From Candidatus Delongbacteria bacterium (GTDB lineage Bacteria; CAIWAD01; BS150m-G50): a DNA stretch of 14,179 nucleotides. This document shows positions 1-7,150 of the stretch, piece by piece. Where the stretch lies: contig JADHUQ010000045.1 of assembly GCA_016784425.1 (NCBI GenBank), positions 1-14,179 on the forward strand. The letters are read 5' to 3'. The position numbers and the translations under genes were made by a program. Under the pieces are notes generated by a model. It worked only from the letters and a program-made list of their open reading frames with translations. It ran no database searches and was not told the DNA's origin. Each line of letters starts with the position of its first letter. Positions within the stretch are counted from its first letter, which is position 1.

Positions 1-1
1 G

Positions 2-163
2 ATTTGTGACGGTCTTCTTGGGTTGCATAAATCACCAGGTTTTAATGGGGTTTACATCAATACCTTGCAATTTAAACAAACCGTTCCTCATTGTAAACAA
101 CTGTTTCTCTACTACGTTGCAGGATTAATCAGAAGCGACGGAGTAGATATCATCCAGAAGTAA
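2..163 (+). CDS. 3' end of an unrecognised gene, cut by the window edge
   Basis: Reading from base 2, 53 codons are open to a TAA at 161-163. The predicted tail is mixed hydrophobic/polar and ends in GLIRSDGVDIIQK. No motif or family is recognisable. An open frame of this length can arise by chance, so the only support is the lack of stops and a plausible residue mix. It would be the last part of a gene starting left of the window on the plus strand. It converges with the minus-strand small membrane protein that follows, and no clear terminator is seen between them. Confidence 0.35.
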   Translation: MCDGLLGLHKSPGFNGVYINTLQFKQTVPHCKQLFLYYVAGLIRSDGVDIIQK

Positions 164-386
164 ACTGTATTCAAGGTGGAGTGCGATGCAACAGGTTCTG
201 CGATTTTCAGGCGATACTCTGTTTTCCAGAATTACTCGACAGCCGATTATTCGAATCTGCGGTTCTAGTATCGTCAAGCGCAACTTCCCTCAATCCGGCA
301 CAGAGTAACCCCCGACACAAACTGCCCGCCAGACAGACCACAGGCAGCAATAAACCGGTAACTCCGGAACGAATCAAGCTGCTGGA

Positions 387-590
387 TTATTGCTCGGTCG
401 GTGGGAGTGCTGCCGGCGTCTCCTCCTCACAGCATGCCGTTTTCCTGCAGCAGCAGAAATCTTTTGCCAACGCCATGAAGGCCAGCAGTGCACCAATGAT
501 GGTTAATGCGATAGCCCCCCAGGAAACAGTCCACCAGGCAAAAACGATTACCAGGAGTGCGAGAATGAACCTGCAAAAACAGAACGCCAT
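387..590 (-). CDS. small cysteine-rich membrane protein, unknown function
   Basis: Predicted 67-aa protein. Residues about 8-42 are almost entirely hydrophobic (FILALLVIVFAWW, then an Ala/Ile/Leu-rich stretch) and could form one long or two short membrane helices. They are preceded by a FCFCRF motif and followed by a CCC..CC cluster (residues about 46-54), then an acidic and proline-rich tail. On the minus strand a GGGAGGA ribosome-binding site sits 4-5 bases before the ATG, which strongly favours translation of this frame over the longer overlapping plus- and minus-strand ORFs. The paired Cys clusters could bind metal or be oxidised or lipid-modified, but that is speculation. No family recognised. 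It has no evident link to the defence genes downstream. Confidence 0.6.
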   Translation of the reverse strand: MAFCFCRFILALLVIVFAWWTVSWGAIALTIIGALLAFMALAKDFCCCRKTACCEEETPAALPPTEQ

Positions 591-918
591 GTGATCCTCC
601 CGTTCGATAAAGGTGAAATGACAACAGATCAGTTAACATATATAAGAAGAAAATCAAGAATAGTATCTTAAAGCTGCACCATAGCTCTGCTGCACAAAAG
701 GCTGGAACAGTTGCACTCAAAGGCATCACTAGCCTGATGCCCCTGCTGACGCCCTTCTCCAACGCCCTGACCAAAAAAACGCCGACCCCCAAAGAGGGAG
801 CCGGCGCTCATTAATATTTATGCGTTCAGACTAGTTAACCAATTTCATTTTGCGGCTCACAGCACTGGTGATGAATGTCCGGGTGCGATGCCCGCTCAAC
901 TTGCTGTTACATTAGACA
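591..918. other. intergenic stretch between two minus-strand genes
   Basis: About 330 bases with no convincing gene. A long minus-strand frame crosses it but runs through the terminator stem and overlaps the better-supported small membrane protein, so it is treated as a shadow. The part nearest the small gene (about 605-680) is AT-rich and probably carries that gene's promoter, but no confident -35/-10 pair stands out. The only clear element is the terminator at 773-806. Confidence 0.5.
773..806 (-). terminator. rho-independent terminator of the repeat/sorting-domain gene
   Basis: Read on the minus strand, an 11-bp stem (CGCCGGCTCCC pairing with GGGGGTCGGCG, two G-T wobbles) closes a TCTTT loop and is followed directly by seven T residues. 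This is a textbook intrinsic terminator. It lies about 113 bases beyond the TAG of the minus-strand repeat protein and would end that transcript before the small membrane protein gene. Confidence 0.85.
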
Positions 919-1560
919 CTATTTCACAACAACCATCTTCTTTGAATCGACAAAGTCGCCGGCCGTCAGGCGGTATATGTAAACACCGCTGGACAGTTCG
1001 CTGGCGTCGAATTCAACCGTATGATAACCAACCGGTGTCTGTCCTTCAACCAGGGTGGCAACAGCTTTACCGCTAAGATCATAGATAGTGATGTTCACCT
1101 GACCCGCATCAGCCACCGCGAAATCGATCGTGGTAGTGGGATTGAACGGGTTGGGATAGTTCTGGGCCAGCTCGAAGGCGGCGGGAACATCAAGCAAGGT
1201 CCATTCCTCGCACTCATCAGGGATTCCATTACCATCCAGGTCAAGGCTCCAGCCGGAAGCGATATCGCACTCGTCCGGAACAGTGTTCTGGTTACAATCA
1301 GGGCTGGTACCATCAGCCAGATCGCACTCATCAGGGATATCATTCTCATTGCAATCCAGACTGGTACCATCAGCAATATCGCAATCGTCGGGGATATCGT
1401 TCATGTTACAATCGTTGTCGATCAGTTCGCATTCATCCGGAACGCCATTCTGATTGCAATCCAGACTGGTACCATCAGTAATATCACAATCATCCGGGAT
1501 ATCGTTCAGGTTGCAGTCGGTTGCTCCCAGTTCACATTCATCCGGAACACCTTTACCCAC
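919..1560 (-). pseudogene. 5'-truncated secreted repeat protein with C-terminal FlgD-like/T9SS-type sorting domain
   Basis: About 213 codons of a larger surface or secreted protein remain. The N-terminal half is an array of acidic repeats of the form DCNxNxIPDECD, with Asp/Asn spacing like dockerin or thrombospondin type 3 calcium-binding loops. Two 35-residue compound repeats (codons 3-37 and 38-72) are followed by two 19-residue repeats (73-91, 92-110) and a terminal NGIPDECEEW. From about residue 130 comes QNYPNPFNPTTTI and a beta-rich module ending SGVYIYRLTAGDF..KKMVVVK, the FlgD-Ig-like / type A sorting domain used in FCB-group bacteria. There is no native start or signal peptide: the frame runs back into the IS21-like transposase fragment, so the 5' part is lost. 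The GTG at 1558-1560 is only the first available start codon. A strong terminator lies downstream. Confidence 0.85.
1231..1554 (-). repeat. tandem repeats encoding DCNxNxIPDEC calcium-loop-like units
   Basis: Within the truncated surface-protein gene, a 105-bp unit occurs twice (1450-1554 and 1345-1449), followed by two 57-bp units (1288-1344 and 1231-1287). Each 105-bp unit is itself a 16-residue plus a 19-residue half repeat. The DNA is conserved as well as the protein; for example the run encoding DGTSLDC recurs almost unchanged. This suggests recent tandem duplication. Confidence 0.8.
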
Positions 1561-2717
1561 TGGCTGTTGAAGTGAACATCCACCGTAAAACCCAGATACC
1601 TGGGCGGTACCGGATAGTAAGCGCCCCCTACCTCAACATGGCTGTCCAGGCTGTTGACTTTCCGGGTGCCAATCTTGAAGAAAGCGCACTCCTTCTCTGG
1701 AAGCGGCTTCAGATGCGGCTTCTCCGTTTCATACATCCTGTTGACCTGGGTCTTAGTGGTGCCATGAATGCGGGTGGAAGCCCAGCGCCGGTTCCAACCC
1801 TGAAGATAGGCATTCTGCGCCGCCAGCGATTCAAACCGCTTGCCGGCCAGAGCGTTCTGCGCATACTTCACGCTGGACTCAACCTTGCCCTTGTGTTCCG
1901 GCGTGCCCACCCGGCAGGGCAGCGGTACAAAACCGGCGTGCTGGGCGTAAGCCTGGTAGTTGGGGTTCAGATCCGGCTCGTAGAGATGTGCCTGGAGTAC
2001 ACCCGATTTGAGGTTGTCCAGCAGTACCGTCTCGGTAACACCACCAAACGCCCGGAAAGCCCTTTCATGACAGCGGATAAATGTCTCTACATCCTGCCGC
2101 CAGACGACTTCTTCATAGCTCCTGCGGCTGTTGGACAGCGTCATCACGAACAGCCAGGGCTTGCGGTAACGGCCGTTCTTCAGCGTGGGTGCCCCTTGAC
2201 CAAAATCTACCTGGGCTTCCACGCCCGGCGGATGCTCTATGCGGGCGTAAAGCTTGGGCTTGGCTGACTTCAGACGCCGGACAAACCGCTTGACGCTTTG
2301 ATAACTGCCGCGATAATCTTCTTCCGCGTAAAGATCCTGATAAATGCTGTGGGCACTCTGGCCATTTTCAAGCTTATTCCTGATCGTATCACGATAATGG
2401 GAAACCAGGCTCTTTGACCGGAAAACTGCATCCCGATCGGGGTCGGGGGTCACTTCAAAATGGGCCACCCCCACCGGGGGACACTTAAGTGGCCCACTTT
2501 GAACTGAAAACCCGCTGCTTGAATCGCTGGGATTGCCAACCATTTCCGGAGCTTGGTCGTCGTCTGGATGGTGTTGTTTCTGCTGCCATTCACAGCGGTA
2601 GCGGGCGATCGTATCCCTGTGTATTCCAATGGTTTTATGAATCTTACGATTGCTCCAGCCACGCTCGTACAATTGAATCAGTACTTCTCGTTTTCCCATC
2701 TTCAGTCTGTTTCCCAT
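1506..2717 (-). pseudogene. istA: IS21-family transposase IstA, 3'-truncated
   Basis: The frame is 403 codons, against roughly 450-520 for many IstA proteins. Residues 8-45 form the N-terminal helix-turn-helix (REVLIQLYERGWSNRKIHKT), a second DNA-binding region follows at about 100-150 (SIYQDLY..YRGSYQSVKRF), and the retroviral-integrase-type core carries the DDE triad: D171 (QVDFGQG), D234 (VLLDNLKSG) and E280 (HKGKVE). A GGGAG ribosome-binding site lies about 8 bases before the ATG at 2715-2717. From about residue 393 the reading (MNVNWEQPTAT) comes from the neighbouring repeat gene read out of frame, so the natural C-terminus is missing. No IstB helper ATPase is present, so transposition of this copy is unlikely even though the catalytic residues survive. 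Residues about 72-90 are encoded by sequence resembling the IS terminal repeats. Confidence 0.85.
2445..2500 (+). repeat. terminal-repeat-like sequences in inverted orientation inside istA
   Basis: Two plus-strand stretches, 2445-2469 (GGGGGTCACTTCAAAATGGG, then CCACC) and 2476-2497 (GGGGGACACTTAAGTGGCCC, then AC), resemble the outer-end repeats but face the opposite way. Bases 2457-2469 and 2488-2500 also form an imperfect inverted repeat (about 11 of 13 matching). They fall in the linker between the two DNA-binding regions of IstA and keep its frame open. Confidence 0.55.
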
Positions 2718-2770
2718 TTTGTGTTCTCCCGGTTAATCCGGAGAGAATATGGTCTTTTCTCACGACTGAA

Positions 2771-2823
2771 GGTGGCCTGTTTTCAAGTGTCCCATGGTGG
2801 CCTAATTCAAGTGTCCCCTGACA
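2771..2823 (-). repeat. IS21-like terminal repeats, two direct copies at the outer end
   Basis: On the plus strand, GGTGGCCTGTTTTCAAGTGT.. (2771-2793) and GGTGGCCTAATTCAAGTGTC.. (2796-2818) are near-identical and only 2 bases apart. Read outward-in on the minus strand the end begins TGTCAGGGGACA. Multiple terminal repeats serving as transposase binding sites are characteristic of IS21-family ends. Confidence 0.75.
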
Positions 2824-3176
2824 ATTACCTTGATGATAATGATCAGTTGTACTCAGCATATTGCTTCAACAGGCTAGGGAAGCTGGTTAAAGAGCCATGA
2901 AAGGACATACCTCTAGCTGTCATGTAATGAGTTATTCTGTGATGCAAGCGGCTCCGACATGTTCCTTCCTGCTTGGTATTACTTCAAAAACTCCCCTTTA
3001 TGCGAGTAATTGCGATTGTTAGTCCAACAATGTATATTGCGTGGTAGTACGAAAGAAATTGACAATCAATACCAAACTCGATACTGGTCTCCGGCTTCAA
3101 CGTAGTAAATAACGAATTTGTTTTCGGGCGGTACCAACTTGCCAGAATTCGGGGTGGTCCTTCAGCGCGAGAGATT
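2824..3176. other. intergenic region between the IS end and the helicase gene
   Basis: 353 bases with no confident gene. It presumably holds the promoter of the plus-strand defence genes; a perfect TTGACA occurs at 3059-3064. The last 114 bases (3063-3176) are open in the same frame as the helicase and read like protein, but contain no ATG, GTG or TTG. Further upstream the frame has stops at 3045-3047 and 3060-3062 and an ATG at 3000. A minus-strand frame covering 2984-3325 is regarded as a shadow. Confidence 0.5.
3059..3085 (+). promoter_or_regulatory. possible sigma-70-like promoter for the helicase operon
   Basis: A perfect -35 hexamer TTGACA (3059-3064) is followed after 15 bases by GATACT (4 of 6 matches to TATAAT). 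The spacing is shorter than ideal. It would give a leader of about 85 bases ahead of the ATG at 3177, which fits that start. The element is predicted from hexamer resemblance only. Confidence 0.25.
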
Positions 3177-6100
3177 ATGAAACAGGAGTGGTACAAAGAA
3201 ATCGGTGCTGAACTCAGCCCCTTCATAAACACGAAATTTGACAATCCCGCCTTTAGGAGTATTGCATGGACAACGATCCTAGCAGAAACCCCTGACCAGT
3301 TACCAACGATATCTGACGAAAACACCTTCCTTTATGATATCATTGAGAAGATCCTCAGTCGTGGTGTATTGCCATTTCTGGATTTCGAGATTGAGAGTCA
3401 ACTGGTTGAAGTGTTTGGTTCTTCCTGGAGCATGAAGCAGTCTGAACGCGGTAGTAGAGGATCAATTGAGTACAACTATTCGGATGACCTGATTGAGGGT
3501 TATGGTAACTTCACTGATTTCGTTGATCCCTGGGAGGGAGATCTCCAACTAATTGCCTTGGACCCTGAACACCCGGAGAACGAACGCAAGTTGTTGAAAC
3601 AGTTAGTCGGTCTGTTCGGAGACCGATTTATTCACTGTTTGTATCCACAAGTACCGCTTGATAAGGTTCTGGCTATCGAAGATGCCGTTGGGTTTACCGG
3701 CCAGCGTGGGGATTTTCTGATATGCCTTCCAAACGGCAACAGGTTGCTAATCGAACCTGGGGATCATCGTGAAGTAGATCAACTACATCTCGATCAACTA
3801 CGAGACAGTGCATTCAGGAATGTAGGAGTTGAAACACTTCGACCGGAAAACAGTGAAATTGGAACAGAAGTGCTTGCAGATCAGGTACGTGACACACTGG
3901 AAGACCTGGACGCAACACAGTTTTTTATGCCATCGGCCGAGAGCGATGAGAAACACCTTGCTTTGCAGTATCTTTGTCTCCTGCCGAGTCTGATTGCAAA
4001 AACAGAGTGGGTATTGAATCAAGCTTTGGTCCGATATAATCTGTTTGCTCAAAAGCAGATCAAGATTGTCGTTACAGAACAAGATCTTTGGGCAACCGAG
4101 TGGGCATTTCTCAGTTTTCTGCAGAAAGTTGATCGTGTGAAACGCTTGTATGGGTTTGGCACGCAATGGCCGGAAATACAGATAGAAGTTTCCAGCAACA
4201 GGAAATATGAGTATCCAATTCCCGAATCGCTCTTAGAGAAGCTGCAGGATTTCAACGTTCAGATTCTGCGGTCAGATGCCATAGACACAACAGATTCACA
4301 TCTGGTGCTTGATCTAGCCATTAAAGCTAATACCCTTACCCCCTCGAATATTCATAACAAATGTATCTGCTATTCTGTAAGGAATATACATGCGCACAAT
4401 TTGCCATTCCGTCTGTCTTACCACAACCTACCGCTCCCAATTAAGGAGTCAGAAGATACTCTGGAGCTGTTAGAGTCCTTTCTTAGGGACTTCTTCCGCA
4501 AGTATGCTCTGCGAGACGGGCAGCTTCCAATCCTCCTGAGCGTATTAGCACAGAAACCAACAATTGGATTGCTGCCGACAAGTGCCGGTAAATCAATCTG
4601 CTACCAACTCGCAGCTTTACTTACACCCGGAACCACGATCATTATCGATCCAATTGTATCTCTGATGGGAGATCAGGTACAGGGGCTTCAGGAGTTATCC
4701 CGCATCTCGCGGGTTTTTGCGTGGCATGCTGCAGCAGGAGTTGTTGATACCGATATTGGTCAAATTCTTGCCGGCAACCTGATGGTCTTCATGTCCCCTG
4801 AGCGTTTACTGCGCCCAAATTTTCGGAATGCCATGAACGCCCTTAACGCGTTAGATGTATTCATAAACTACGCAGTTATCGATGAAGCACACTGTGTTTC
4901 AATGTGGGGGCACGATTTCCGGCCCTCCTATTTAAGCCTCGATCGTAACTTCAAGAAATTCTGTACCTTTCAGGGACACGTACCGGTTACCGTTGCTCTT
5001 ACCGGCACAGCTTCGCAATTGGTTCTCATCGACTTAAAACGGGAACTGAATATCAGTGACATGGAAGCAATAGTAAGACCGAAGACCTTCGATCGTCCCG
5101 AACTCAGTTTCAGTATTATTCCATGCCATAACGACGAGAAATATCAAGTGCTGCAGTCAGTTCTCAGAACTCTGGCTGATCGATTAGGGATCCCCAGTGC
5201 CCCAGAGAACGCATGGGGTATCATTTACGCATATAGACCACGGGAGCTTTGGGAGCTGTTGGGCAGATTTGTTGGCGATGCTAATGAGCATGTTCAAGCA
5301 GTACTAACTGCCACAGGATTACACGGAATAAGATTCGGTGTGTACTGTGGGAAGAAACCCACTGGTACAACTTTCAGCCCACGGGAGTGGGGAAAATACA
5401 AAGCGAAAACACTGGCCGCTTTCAAGCGCGGTGACATCAGGATGCTATTTGGGAATGCCGCTGTAGGAGTTGGTATTGACAATGAGAAGCTCAACTATAT
5501 CATCAATTACAGAATGCCGCAGTCTATTGAGGCGTACTATCAACAGTGTGGACGGGCTGGACGAAGCGGACAACCCTCACCCTGCTTCCTTATCTTTTCT
5601 GACAACAACCCAAGAGCAACTCAACAGTGGTTAAACGGTGAGATCATTGAGATGGACGATCGTTGGGATGATCTTGGAACTGTTTCGTTTTTTCACAGGC
5701 AGAGTTTTCCTGGACGAGAACCAGATAGTAATGGCGCGCTTGGAGTATTCATGGCCATTTTCGATGCAGGCGAACCTGAGAATGGCCGGGCAATCATAAA
5801 CCAGATTGATGATCGCACTGAACACTATCTATCATATTGGCTTGTACTGGGCGTAATAGAAGATTACGAGGTTACTGGAATGGCCGATACGACCCGATAT
5901 CATGTAAAACTGCATCAGGTTATTGAAGAATTCATGATACACCCAAATAAATCCGCTCTGCAGGAGCATCTCTTAAGCAGTCTGTATAGTTACATGTCGC
6001 GCTATCGTCCATATACTATCGAAGAGGTTAGAACGACCTTCGAAAACCAGGGGACAGGGAGACAGCTCAGCGAACGCTTCATTCGCACACTTATCGATTT

Positions 6101-6743
6101 TATTTATGACCGCATTGCCTATCAGCGTCGAGAAGCGATCAGAACTATGGTGGACTTCTGTAATCAAGAGGACACTTCCCCTGAAAGATTGCGCCAGATT
6201 ATCAAGTCGTATTTCGATGAATCTGAGAAATTCACCGAGATCCTCAATAAAATGGCTGAAAGCAAACCTGCCCCGGATCTTGTCAGCAGAATCCTGAAAC
6301 AAGTCGAAGGTTTTGATGATGTTGAGCATCTTTACTGGGAGACTCGGCGTCTGCTTGATGAGCGTTCCAGACCTGATTGGGCCCTGGTGAATCTTTACGC
6401 AATGCTCTTCCGGGAGCGGTTTTTTAATGATACTTGTCGGAAACTGCTTGCTTCTGCTATTGAAGAAATGACTGATGATACATCACTCAACGATCTGGCA
6501 ATCGAAAGCCTGCTTGCTGTACCCCTTTCTTTTTTGGTTGCCCTTGAGGAGAACGGTACAAGTGAACCATCCGCTGTAATCGAGATCTTATCGCACCTGT
6601 ATGAAAACTACTCTACCCGTTTTACTGGTGTTATAAGTGCGCTATCAGAATCTGAGGAGCTCGTTGGCTTTTACTCGTTAGCTTTGGCAAACAAGCAAAT
6701 TGAAAGGGTGATTTATGCCGCAAGATTTGAACAAATTGCTTGA
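3177..6743 (+). CDS. RecQ-like DEAH helicase with N-terminal DUF559/PD-(D/E)XK-like nuclease domain
   Basis: 1188-aa protein, nearly twice the length of ordinary RecQ. The helicase core (about 440-810) follows RecQ closely: Walker A LLPTSAGKSICYQL (465-478, K472), DEAH at 569-572 followed by the RecQ-type aromatic loop HCVSMWGHDFRPSY, motif III ALTGTAS (607-613), motif V VGVGID (763-768) and motif VI YYQQCGRAGRSG (787-798). No zinc-binding or HRDC domain is obvious; a largely helical region of about 380 residues follows. In the N-terminal part, residues 177-222 (RGDF..LLIEPGDH..DQLRDSAF..VGVETLR) match the layout of DUF559/Vsr-like nucleases, with D179, E193 and H197 as candidate active-site residues, though the usual ExK/ExD is EPGD here. 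RecQ-type proteins unwind DNA 3'-5'. It probably acts as a defence helicase-nuclease, but this is inference. The ATG at 3177 has only a weak GAGAG ribosome-binding site. Confidence 0.85.
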   Translation: MKQEWYKEIGAELSPFINTKFDNPAFRSIAWTTILAETPDQLPTISDENTFLYDIIEKILSRGVLPFLDFEIESQLVEVFGSSWSMKQSERGSRGSIEYNYSDDLIEGYGNFTDFVDPWEGDLQLIALDPEHPENERKLLKQLVGLFGDRFIHCLYPQVPLDKVLAIEDAVGFTGQRGDFLICLPNGNRLLIEPGDHREVDQLHLDQLRDSAFRNVGVETLRPENSEIGTEVLADQVRDTLEDLDATQFFMPSAESDEKHLALQYLCLLPSLIAKTEWVLNQALVRYNLFAQKQIKIVVTEQDLWATEWAFLSFLQKVDRVKRLYGFGTQWPEIQIEVSSNRKYEYPIPESLLEKLQDFNVQILRSDAIDTTDSHLVLDLAIKANTLTPSNIHNKCICYSVRNIHAHNLPFRLSYHNLPLPIKESEDTLELLESFLRDFFRKYALRDGQLPILLSVLAQKPTIGLLPTSAGKSICYQLAALLTPGTTIIIDPIVSLMGDQVQGLQELSRISRVFAWHAAAGVVDTDIGQILAGNLMVFMSPERLLRPNFRNAMNALNALDVFINYAVIDEAHCVSMWGHDFRPSYLSLDRNFKKFCTFQGHVPVTVALTGTASQLVLIDLKRELNISDMEAIVRPKTFDRPELSFSIIPCHNDEKYQVLQSVLRTLADRLGIPSAPENAWGIIYAYRPRELWELLGRFVGDANEHVQAVLTATGLHGIRFGVYCGKKPTGTTFSPREWGKYKAKTLAAFKRGDIRMLFGNAAVGVGIDNEKLNYIINYRMPQSIEAYYQQCGRAGRSGQPSPCFLIFSDNNPRATQQWLNGEIIEMDDRWDDLGTVSFFHRQSFPGREPDSNGALGVFMAIFDAGEPENGRAIINQIDDRTEHYLSYWLVLGVIEDYEVTGMADTTRYHVKLHQVIEEFMIHPNKSALQEHLLSSLYSYMSRYRPYTIEEVRTTFENQGTGRQLSERFIRTLIDFIYDRIAYQRREAIRTMVDFCNQEDTSPERLRQIIKSYFDESEKFTEILNKMAESKPAPDLVSRILKQVEGFDDVEHLYWETRRLLDERSRPDWALVNLYAMLFRERFFNDTCRKLLASAIEEMTDDTSLNDLAIESLLAVPLSFLVALEENGTSEPSAVIEILSHLYENYSTRFTGVISALSESEELVGFYSLALANKQIERVIYAARFEQIA

Positions 6744-6990
6744 AGAAAGCAGAGACAAGATTCAGGATCTGGTCGCGGAGATCAAGCAGTATCGGAGTTC
6801 ACGTGAACTTAATCAGAAAGCGACCGAGGCACTCGAGAAGGTGACAGAGTCACTTGGTAACACCATTCAAAAGCTCGAACCATATAATGATCATCGAATG
6901 CGGCAGTATCAGGGCTTGGTTAAGAACTTGCTATTCGGAATTACTGGATTGCTGGTAGTGGTGATTGTGATGCTGGTTCTTAGATGGTGA
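6715..6990 (+). CDS. small coiled-coil protein with C-terminal membrane anchor
   Basis: 91-aa protein starting inside the helicase gene (29-bp overlap, different frame), with AAGGG about 6-8 bases before its ATG. The overlap suggests translational coupling, so the two products are probably made together. Residues 1-60 are charged and heptad-like (LNKLLEESRDKIQDLVAEIK) and likely form a coiled coil. Residues about 71-89 (LLFGITGLLVVVIVMLVL) form a single membrane helix at the extreme C-terminus, followed by RW, as in tail-anchored proteins with the bulk in the cytoplasm. No catalytic motif is seen and no family recognised. By context it might tether the helicase or nuclease at the membrane or sense membrane perturbation; this is speculation. 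Confidence 0.8.
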   Translation: MPQDLNKLLEESRDKIQDLVAEIKQYRSSRELNQKATEALEKVTESLGNTIQKLEPYNDHRMRQYQGLVKNLLFGITGLLVVVIVMLVLRW

Positions 6991-7045
6991 TGTTCGATGG
7001 AATGAGGAGTTGTCGAAAAACCAACAACCAGGCACTATGTTATCA

Positions 7046-7065
7046 GCGGGCCTTTGAAAGCCTGC
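7046..7065 (+). other. small hairpin between the tail-anchored and PLD genes
   Basis: GCGGGC and GCCTGC pair across an 8-base interior (one G-T). There is no U-tract after it, so it is not a standard terminator. It could moderate read-through or mRNA stability between the two genes, or be chance. Confidence 0.25.
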
Positions 7066-7150
7066 GTAGTGATCATAATGGAAAACAGAAGCACCGGTTC
7101 AAGCTGGCGTCGGCACCAAAAGTCGAATCTCTATCACTAGGAGTGTGCCG

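Larger units (their letters stand above)
1556..2823 (-). mobile_element. IS21-family insertion sequence remnant (one end intact, other end deleted)
   Basis: The remnant contains istA on the minus strand. Its outer (left) end reads TGTCAGGGGACACTT from about base 2823 inward, followed by two direct copies of a 22-23-bp terminal repeat (2796-2818 and 2771-2793), as is typical of IS21-family ends. At the other side istA stops matching transposase near codon 392 and passes straight into the surface-protein repeats. The last part of istA, all of istB and the right terminal repeat are therefore absent. The exact junction lies around 1545-1562 and is blurred by possible short homology (GGTGTTCCGG). 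No target-site duplication can be assessed because only one end survives. The element is presumably immobile. Confidence 0.8.

Noticed and set aside
181..594. 137-codon plus-strand open frame
   Set aside because: It lies opposite the small membrane protein, which has a strong ribosome-binding site; its translation is low-complexity and lacks any motif or good ribosome-binding site.
427..792. 121-codon minus-strand open frame
   Set aside because: It overlaps the better-supported 67-aa gene in another frame and begins inside the terminator stem-loop.
1021..1575. 184-codon plus-strand frame with repetitive Ile/Thr-rich translation
   Set aside because: It is antisense to the calcium-loop-like repeat array; its periodicity is a mirror of the real repeats on the minus strand.
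1521..2267. 248-codon plus-strand frame
   Set aside because: It is antisense to istA, which carries the complete DDE triad and helix-turn-helix.
2984..3325. 113-codon minus-strand frame at the helicase start
   Set aside because: It begins inside the helicase coding sequence and has no recognisable motif; considered a shadow of the coding-like plus-strand frame.
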